The position numbers were made by a program, and so were the translations under genes. Source: DATKQI01 sp035532755 (GTDB lineage: Bacteria; Pseudomonadota; Alphaproteobacteria; Acetobacterales; Acetobacteraceae). From it: a stretch of 10,485 nucleotides of DNA. Positions 6,487-10,485 of this stretch are shown in pieces (position 1 is the first letter of the stretch; each line of letters starts with the position of its first letter). Under the pieces are notes generated by a model. It had not been told where the DNA came from. It searched no databases and was given only the letters and a program-made list of their open reading frames with translations. Where the stretch lies: contig DATKQI010000035.1 of assembly GCA_035532755.1 (NCBI GenBank), positions 1 through 10,485 on the forward strand. The letters run 5' to 3'.

Positions 6487-6520
6487 TGATCTGACAACCC
6501 ATGCGATTTGTTTGACAAAT
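6487..6520. promoter_or_regulatory. Tandem FadR-type GntR operator overlapping a -35 box
   Basis: ATTTGTTTGACAAAT (6506-6520) is a perfect 6-bp inverted repeat around a 3-base centre, and its core TTGTTTGACAA (6508-6518) fits the FadR-subfamily operator consensus TNGTNNNACNA at every fixed position. A second, one-mismatch copy, TGATCTGACAA, lies at 6487-6497; the centres are 21 bases apart, two helical turns. The main site contains TTGACA (6512-6517), a consensus -35 box, with a weak TAGGCC 17 bases further on as a possible -10. The layout predicts repression of the aldolase gene at 6571 by the GntR regulator encoded convergently. Confidence 0.6.
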
Positions 6521-6570
6521 TGAAGGCGCGCCGGTAGGCCTCCGCGGTCGGTGCAGGGAAGGGCAGGCCC

Positions 6571-7500
6571 ATGAAGCTTTCGGATGTGCGCGAAGCCGAT
6601 TTCGCCGCCTCGGTCCTTGCCGTTCCGCCCCTCGCCCGCCGCGCGGACGGCATGATCGACCGCGCGGCCAACGCCCGCATCGTCCGCCATGTCGAGGCCG
6701 GCGGCGTCACCACGCTGCTCTATGCCGGCAACGCGAACCTCGCCCACGCCCCCGTCTCCGAATACGCCGCCCTGCTGGACATGCTGGAGGAACTGGCCGG
6801 GCCGGATACCTGGATGATCCCGGCGATCGGCCCCGATTACGGCCGCATGATCGACCAGGCCGCCATCCTCGCCACCCGCCGCTTCCCCACCGCCACCATC
6901 CTCCCCGCCACCGCCCCGTTCGATCAGGCCGGTGTGGAGGAAGGCGTGCTGCGCGCGGCGGAAGCCGCCGGCCGGCCGCTGATGCTCTACCTGCGCTCCG
7001 CCCAGCCGCTGCGGCCCGAGCAGATCGGCCGGCTGCACCGGCGCGGCGCGATCTGCGGCGTGAAATACGCGGTGGAAGCCACCCCGCTCACCGCCGACCC
7101 GTTCCTCACCGCCCTGCTCGGCCACTTCCCCGCCGCACGGATGGTCAGCGGCATGGGCGAACGCCCGGCGCTCACGCACATGCGCGATTTCGGCCTCGCC
7201 GGCTTCACCTCCGGCTGCGTCGTCATCGCCCCCGCGCTCTCCCAGGCGATGCTCCACGCCGCCCGCGCCGGAGACTGGGCCCAAGCCGAAGCCCTGCGCG
7301 CCCTGTTCGCCCCGCTCGAAGACGCGCGCGAACGCATGGGCTTCATCCGCACCCTGCACGACGCCGTCACCATCGCCGGCATCGCCGACACCGGCCGGCT
7401 GCTCCCGCTGGTCAGCCCCCTCACCCCCGCCGAACGGGCCACGATCACCCCACTGGTGAACACCCTGCTGCAAGCCACCGCCCCCGCCTCGGCCGCCTGA
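6571..7500 (+). CDS. DapA/NanA-superfamily (dihydrodipicolinate synthase family) aldolase or lyase
   Basis: A 309-residue cytoplasmic TIM-barrel enzyme. The Schiff-base Lys165 stands in ICGVKYAVE and the partner Tyr140 in RPLMLYLRS, in the spacing normal for class I DapA/NanA enzymes. The N-terminal ASVLAVPPLARRADGMID replaces the usual VTPF opening. The normally conserved GTTGE loop is replaced by VTTLLYAGNANL (47-57), so it is probably neither true DapA (lysine synthesis) nor classic NanA. That variation is typical of catabolic members acting on keto-acid sugars or related 2-oxo acids. Translation starts after AGGGAAGGG (about 6558-6566), well spaced from ATG 6571. A FadR-type operator lies about 50 bases upstream and a GntR/FCD regulator is encoded convergently, pointing to a substrate-induced pathway. 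The exact substrate cannot be told from the sequence. Confidence 0.87.
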   Translation: MKLSDVREADFAASVLAVPPLARRADGMIDRAANARIVRHVEAGGVTTLLYAGNANLAHAPVSEYAALLDMLEELAGPDTWMIPAIGPDYGRMIDQAAILATRRFPTATILPATAPFDQAGVEEGVLRAAEAAGRPLMLYLRSAQPLRPEQIGRLHRRGAICGVKYAVEATPLTADPFLTALLGHFPAARMVSGMGERPALTHMRDFGLAGFTSGCVVIAPALSQAMLHAARAGDWAQAEALRALFAPLEDARERMGFIRTLHDAVTIAGIADTGRLLPLVSPLTPAERATITPLVNTLLQATAPASAA

Positions 7501-7605
7501 CGCCCGGGGGGTGGCTCGGGGCAGGAAGCAAGGCGAGGGGCGCTGCCCCTCGACCCCGCCAGAGCCCTGGCCTTCCTTCCCTGCGCCCCGACCCCCCGGG
7601 CGTCA
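7498..7605. repeat. Long GC-rich inverted repeat between convergent genes (REP-like, bidirectional terminator)
   Basis: TGACGCCCGGGGGGT (7498-7512) and ACCCCCCGGGCGTCA (7591-7605) are a perfect 15-bp inverted repeat. The outer three bases are the stop codons of the two converging genes. Inside lies a perfect small hairpin, CGAGGGGC-gct-GCCCCTCG (7534-7552). The flanks between the arms also pair imperfectly (CGGGGCAGGAAG near 7517 with the complement of CTTCCTTCCCTGCGCCCCG ending at 7590). The wording CTGCCCCTCGACCCCGCCAG resembles palindromic intergenic elements I recall from GC-rich alphaproteobacteria. It has no T-runs, so it would act as a structural barrier rather than a textbook terminator. 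Confidence 0.75.
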
Positions 7606-8349
7606 GGGTTCGATGCTGGCGGCGAGGACGCGGTTTTTGGAGTTGGCGAGGTGGGCGCGCATGGCGGTGCGGGCGGTGTCTTCGTCTTCGGCGATGATGG
7701 CGGCGGCGATGGCGCGGTGTTCGGCGAGCACGAGTTCGGCGCGGGCGCGGTTGCGTTTCAGGGACAGCCGGCCGGCGAGCATCAGGCCCTGGAAGATGGG
7801 GGCGGCGATGGCGCGGAAGCTGGACAGGAACAGTTGGTTGCGGGTGGCGGCGAGGATGGCGACATGGAATTGCCGGTCGGCTTCGCCGGCCACTTCGCCG
7901 TTCAGGATCACCCGGTCCAGCGCGTCGTTGGCTTCGTTGATGGCGGCGATGTCGTCATCTGTCCGGCGGAGTGCGGCGAGGCCGGCGGCTTCGGATTCGA
8001 GCGCCATCCGCACTTCGAAGCAGCGCATCATGCTGGCGACCCCGCCGCTGGGCGCGAGGTCCAGCAGGTCGGTCCCCGGCCGGCGCTGCACGTAGGAGCC
8101 GGAGCCCTGGCGGGAGACGATGAGCCCGTCGCCTTGCAGGCGGGAGAGCACTTCGCGGATGACGGGGCGGGAGACGCCGTAGATATCGCACAGCCCGCTT
8201 TCGGAGGGCAGCCGCCCGCCCTCGGGGAAGTCGCCGGAGACGATGCGCTGGAGTATCTTCTCATAGAGCTGGTCGCCCAGCCGCACCCCGCCGGCGGCGC
8301 GTGCGCGCTTCGCGGGCGGGGCCGGGGCGGGGTGCTGCAAATCTGTCAT
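7603..8349 (-). CDS. GntR-family transcriptional regulator, FadR subfamily with FCD domain
   Basis: A 248-residue repressor-type regulator. The N-terminal winged helix-turn-helix (about 23-92) shows LYEKILQRIVSGDFPEGGRLPSE, then the recognition region YGVSRPVIREVLSRLQGDGLI and the wing SRQGSGSYV. The C-terminal FCD domain keeps all four metal-binding residues: Asp158 and His162 in EADRQFHVA, His211 in AEHRAI, and His233 in MRAHL. It should therefore bind a small carboxylate ligand through a metal. It is convergent with the DapA-like gene, and a FadR-type palindrome lies both upstream of that gene and over its own start codon, so it probably controls both. ATG 8349 is preceded by AGAAGAG with short spacing (8356-8362 on the minus strand). 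The inducer is unknown; a substrate or product of the neighbouring aldolase is the natural guess. Confidence 0.92.
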   Translation of the reverse strand: MTDLQHPAPAPPAKRARAAGGVRLGDQLYEKILQRIVSGDFPEGGRLPSESGLCDIYGVSRPVIREVLSRLQGDGLIVSRQGSGSYVQRRPGTDLLDLAPSGGVASMMRCFEVRMALESEAAGLAALRRTDDDIAAINEANDALDRVILNGEVAGEADRQFHVAILAATRNQLFLSSFRAIAAPIFQGLMLAGRLSLKRNRARAELVLAEHRAIAAAIIAEDEDTARTAMRAHLANSKNRVLAASIEP

Positions 8350-8353
8350 ACAA
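8343..8353. promoter_or_regulatory. FadR-type palindrome over the GntR start codon (probable autoregulatory site)
   Basis: CTGTCATACAA matches the FadR-subfamily consensus TNGTNNNACNA except for the first base, and it contains the ATG (complement of 8347-8349) of the GntR gene. It resembles the TTGTTTGACAA site upstream of the aldolase. Binding here would hinder transcription start or early elongation, giving feedback on the regulator. A chance match to this short consensus is possible, but having matches at exactly these two control points is suggestive. Confidence 0.45.
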
Positions 8354-8629
8354 CTCTTCTAGGACATTCTCGATACAGATGAAATCGTCCGGCGATTCCA
8401 TTCAAGCCCAATTACTTCGGCAGTGTGGCAGGTTTCTCTTGCGATCAGGAGTTTGGGTACAATCGGGCCAGCCTCGCTCGTGAAGCCGGATCATTGGGGA
8501 CGGTAAGTGGAACTTCCACAGCCGTCCTCTCGCGGCCGAACGTGACCCATTGGCTATTTCAGCCGCGGCTTGACGCTCCGAGAGGGTGGCCATGGCCAGA
8601 ATCGGCTCGGCCATAGCCGCCGAATGGCT
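8350..8629. other. 280-base gene-poor junction between two blocks of different base composition
   Basis: The first bases carry the promoter of the GntR gene. The rest shows no convincing coding region. Open frames at 8402-8614 (-) and 8425-8616 (+) lack a ribosome site and recognisable motifs, and short protein-like stretches on the minus strand (such as AVEVPLTVPNDPASRARLARLYP) are in a different frame from ATLSERQAAAEIANG. This would fit a decayed, frameshifted gene fragment, but I cannot name it. GC content drops from here rightwards. No insertion-sequence ends or duplicated target were found. Confidence 0.4.
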
Positions 8630-9319
8630 TTATTTGCGTTGAGAATCGAGCTGTTCGTGCTTGGCCACGACTTCCTGGGCCTTCGTGTAGCTCTCAATGA
8701 GCAGCCGGTAGGGCGGGAATATCTTCGTATAGACTTCCGCCCACTCCCGGGCGTCCTCACGATTCCAAGTCTTCTGCAGCTCCGATGCCACCGCCGCAGT
8801 GTCCATCGGCACCACGCCAGCCTGCACGACGCGGGCAAGCGTGATCTCCTGAGCCATCTTCGAATAGGTGCCGGAGGCATCGACGACGGCGAACACTTTA
8901 TAGCCGTCATGCACGGCGCTGATCGCGGGGAAGGCCATGCACACGCTGGTGATCGTGCCCGCGATGATCAGCGTCTTGCGGCCGGTCGCCCTGACCGCGG
9001 CGACGAAGTCCGGGTTGTCCCAGGCGTTTATTTCGCCCTTGCGCGCGACGTATTGGGCGTGCGGGGCGTTCGCGTGGACCTCGGGGATCAACGGCCCGTT
9101 CGGTCCCTGCGGCACCGAGGCCGTGGTGATGACCGGGAGTTTGCAGAGTGAGGCGATCTTCGCCAATGCGGCCACGTGGGCTCGCAACTCCGTCATCGGC
9201 ATGTCGCCGATAGTCTGGAACAGGCCGCTCTGGTGATCGATCAGAAGCATCACCGCGTCGTCGGCATCGATGGTCGGCTTCTCTCCGCCGAAGTTGGCGA
9301 TCGTGTTCGGGGTGGCCAT
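8630..9319 (-). CDS. Isochorismatase-family cysteine hydrolase, YcaC-like (paralog 1)
   Basis: A 229-residue cytoplasmic hydrolase. Numbering from ATG 9319, Asp28 is in MLLIDHQSGLF, the basic residue Lys94 in VARKGEINAWDNPDF, and the nucleophile Cys127 in TITSVCMAFPA, completing the family triad. The phrases INAWDNPDF, TLIIAGT and VVDASGTYSKMAQE are close to E. coli YcaC, a fold member of unproven substrate, so this is YcaC-like rather than a true isochorismatase or nicotinamidase. There is an in-frame ATG two codons earlier (9325), but an AAAGGA site about eight bases before 9319 favours the later start. It follows the second hydrolase by 49 bases on the same strand and probably shares its message. 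Its codons are less GC-rich than those left of 8340. Confidence 0.87.
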   Translation of the reverse strand: MATPNTIANFGGEKPTIDADDAVMLLIDHQSGLFQTIGDMPMTELRAHVAALAKIASLCKLPVITTASVPQGPNGPLIPEVHANAPHAQYVARKGEINAWDNPDFVAAVRATGRKTLIIAGTITSVCMAFPAISAVHDGYKVFAVVDASGTYSKMAQEITLARVVQAGVVPMDTAAVASELQKTWNREDAREWAEVYTKIFPPYRLLIESYTKAQEVVAKHEQLDSQRK

Positions 9320-9368
9320 TGTCATTTCCTTTCACGCGAACGGCAGGCTATGAAGGCTGCTCGGGGTC

Positions 9369-10010
9369 TCAGTCTTCCTTGTCGTAAGAGAACTGGATGC
9401 CAGCGGTACCACCGGTTTCGATGAACAGGTTCATGAAGGCCGGAACGGTCGCGGATCGCTTCCAGTCGCGTTGCAGCTCGCAGAACAGCTGGACCACGCT
9501 GATCATCTTGGCACCGGCCTGCTCGACGCGGCGAAGCGCGGCCTCATGCGCGGCGACCGAGGTGCCGCCGACCGCATCGACGGGAACATAGACCTCGTAG
9601 CCTTCCTTGAGCGCGTCGAGTGCCGGGAAGGTCAGGCACGCCTCGGTCCAGAGCGCGGTCATGATAAGTTTCTTGCGGCCCGTCTCCTCCACCGCCTTGC
9701 GGAATTCGACATCTTCCCAGGAATTGATCGTCGTGCGGTCATGGGTGGGGTAGTCGCCCAGCGCCTTGCGGATCTGGGAGATCGGCGGCTTGTTGAGCCC
9801 TGTCTTCACGTTGACGGTCGAATGGACGATCGGCAGGCCATAGGCGACCGCGGCCTTGGCGGCGCCGGCGATGTTGTTGACGAGCAACTGCCGATCCATC
9901 GAGGCGATCGAGTTCACCTGGACAGGCTGGTAGTCGATGATGATGAAGGCCGAATTCTGCGGCGTGAGCAGATGATCGCTGGCCGGATCGCGGATTGCTT
10001 CGCTGGTCAT
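9369..10010 (-). CDS. Isochorismatase-family cysteine hydrolase, YcaC-like (paralog 2)
   Basis: A 213-residue paralog of the downstream hydrolase, sharing its layout but quite diverged. Asp26 is in AFIIIDYQPVQ and the nucleophile Cys125 in LWTEACLTFPALDAL. INSWEDVEF stands where the partner has INAWDNPDF. The basic triad residue appears to be Arg92 (HDRTTINSWED), as in E. coli YcaC itself, whereas paralog 1 has Lys. The C-terminal CELQRDW segment matches YcaC's CELHRDW. A textbook AAAGGAGGA site stands eight bases before ATG 10010, so this start is firm and translation should be strong. It lies downstream of the pirin gene across a 139-base gap with two hairpins, and upstream of paralog 1 by 49 bases. 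Substrate unknown; amide or ester hydrolysis is the family norm. Confidence 0.86.
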   Translation of the reverse strand: MTSEAIRDPASDHLLTPQNSAFIIIDYQPVQVNSIASMDRQLLVNNIAGAAKAAVAYGLPIVHSTVNVKTGLNKPPISQIRKALGDYPTHDRTTINSWEDVEFRKAVEETGRKKLIMTALWTEACLTFPALDALKEGYEVYVPVDAVGGTSVAAHEAALRRVEQAGAKMISVVQLFCELQRDWKRSATVPAFMNLFIETGGTAGIQFSYDKED

Positions 10011-10045
10011 GAGTTGTTCCTCCTTTGCAAGAACTCGCCGGATTG

Positions 10046-10068
10046 GGCGAAAGCCCTAGGCTTTCGCC
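10046..10068. repeat. Perfect 10-bp inverted repeat in the leader of YcaC-like paralog 2
   Basis: GGCGAAAGCC (10046-10055) and GGCTTTCGCC (10059-10068) pair perfectly around the three-base loop CTA, ending 36 bases upstream of ATG 10010. On the coding (minus) strand no T-run follows, so it is not an intrinsic terminator. Likely roles are an operator for an unseen regulator or a stabilising or processing hairpin in the pirin-hydrolase message. Confidence 0.6.
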
Positions 10069-10113
10069 GTTAGGGGCTGGCGAGCGGTTCGGCCCCGCTT
10101 ACGCAAAGAAGGA

Positions 10114-10139
10114 CTCCGGTTCGGCTGACCGGACCGGAG
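10114..10139 (-). terminator. Hairpin after the pirin gene, possible weak terminator
   Basis: CTCCGGTTCGG (10114-10124) pairs with CCGGACCGGAG (10129-10139) over a CTGA loop, an 11-bp stem with one T-G wobble. It begins 10 bases past the pirin stop on the minus strand. It is followed there by a pyrimidine-rich, broken T-tract (TCCTTCTTT). It could partly terminate the pirin message and so set the ratio between pirin and the hydrolases downstream. Confidence 0.5.
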
Positions 10140-10149
10140 CCCTGTTTTC

Positions 10150-10485
10150 CTACGTTGCCGCGATTGCTCCGAAGCGACCGCCCTGGAAGTCGGTCATCGC
10201 CTGCCTGATCTCGTCGGTTGTGTTCATGACGAATGGCCCGTGCATGACTACCGGCTCGTCGATCGGCTCGCCGCTGAGGATCAGCAGCGACGCATCGCTG
10301 TTCGCTTCCAGCGTGACCTCGCCGCCTGTCTGATCGAGCAGTGCAAACTGCGCTTCCCGTGCGATGGTGTCGCCATTCACCTGCACCGTGCCCTTCAGCA
10401 CGACGACGCCAACGGTGCGCCCCTCGGGCAACGCCAACGACGCCGTTCCGCTCTGGCGCAGTCGCACGTCCCACAGGTCGATCGG
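10150..10485 (-). CDS. Pirin family protein, C-terminal part
   Basis: The gene runs off the right edge: the frame is open from 10485 (first residues PIDLWDVRLRQSG) to the TAG ending at 10150, giving 111 residues of the C-terminal cupin. Family marks are GRTVGVVVLKGTVQVNG, a DQTGGEVTLEA strand pair, LLILSGEPIDEPVVMHGPFVMNT, and a final helix-containing tail ending GGRFGAIAAT. The GEPIxEPVVxHGPFVMNT segment is diagnostic of pirin/YhhW-like bicupins. The metal-binding N-terminal cupin lies outside the window. YhhW and human pirin can degrade quercetin, but most bacterial pirins have no proven substrate and some act as regulators or redox sensors. It is the first visible gene of the minus-strand pirin-hydrolase-hydrolase set. 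Confidence 0.88.
   Translation of the reverse strand, partial: PIDLWDVRLRQSGTASLALPEGRTVGVVVLKGTVQVNGDTIAREAQFALLDQTGGEVTLEANSDASLLILSGEPIDEPVVMHGPFVMNTTDEIRQAMTDFQGGRFGAIAAT

Noticed and set aside
6571..7500. Calling the gene dapA (lysine biosynthesis)
   Set aside because: The conserved GTTGE loop is replaced and the gene sits with a GntR catabolic-type regulator, so only superfamily membership is supported.
8402..8614. 70-codon minus-strand frame (MAEPILAMATLSERQ...) after YcaC-like paralog 1
   Set aside because: There is no ribosome site and no recognisable family, and the sequence loses protein-like character partway. It is mentioned only as a possible decayed fragment.
8630..10485. Siderophore (enterobactin-type) or nicotinamide salvage locus because of isochorismatase folds
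   Set aside because: Both proteins resemble YcaC rather than EntB or PncA, and no siderophore or NAD genes are nearby.

Overview
The window looks like chromosome from a high-GC alphaproteobacterium, most plausibly of the Acetobacteraceae/Rhodospirillales type. Three things suggest this: very GC-rich coding sequence from base 1 to about 8340, a DUF1849/EipB-type envelope protein (a family of alphaproteobacteria), and a palindromic GC-rich intergenic element of the sort scattered through such genomes. No rRNA, tRNA, CRISPR array, transposase or integrase was recognised.

Layout, left to right. (1) 1-291: 3' end of a polyol dehydrogenase of the mannitol dehydrogenase/fructuronate reductase family, followed by a 29-codon signal-peptide-like reading frame that may be a gene remnant. 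(2) 340-2714: a family 2 glycosyltransferase (-) divergent from an EipB-like periplasmic protein (+), which converges on a small CHAP-domain lipoprotein (-). All three point to envelope and cell-wall work. (3) 2715-3071: a gene-free stretch ending in a strong plus-strand hairpin-plus-T-run terminator, a candidate leader/attenuator or small RNA. (4) 3072-6485: a plus-strand run of an AtzG-like small subunit, an amidase-signature enzyme, a MoeB/ThiF-type E1-like adenylyltransferase, a DsrE-family protein, and a secreted SH3-domain protein. The first pair overlaps by 4 bases and the MoeB/DsrE pair by 11 bases. (5) 6571-8349: a DapA/NanA-superfamily aldolase and a convergent FadR-type GntR regulator. 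FadR-like palindromes lie upstream of the aldolase (over a consensus -35) and at the regulator's own start codon, so the pair reads as a self-contained regulated catabolic module. Its two stop codons sit inside the arms of a perfect 15-bp inverted repeat. (6) 8350-8629: no convincing gene; base composition changes here. (7) 8630-10485: a minus-strand, visibly less GC-rich cluster of a pirin (3' part only), then two YcaC-like isochorismatase-fold hydrolases, with two hairpins in the leader between pirin and the first hydrolase. The composition shift suggests this block was acquired separately.

I see no clear new multi-gene defence or mobile system. The most testable novelties are the aldolase/regulator operator circuit, the structured terminator leader before the amidase pair, and the MoeB-DsrE coupling without a visible ubiquitin-like sulfur carrier.
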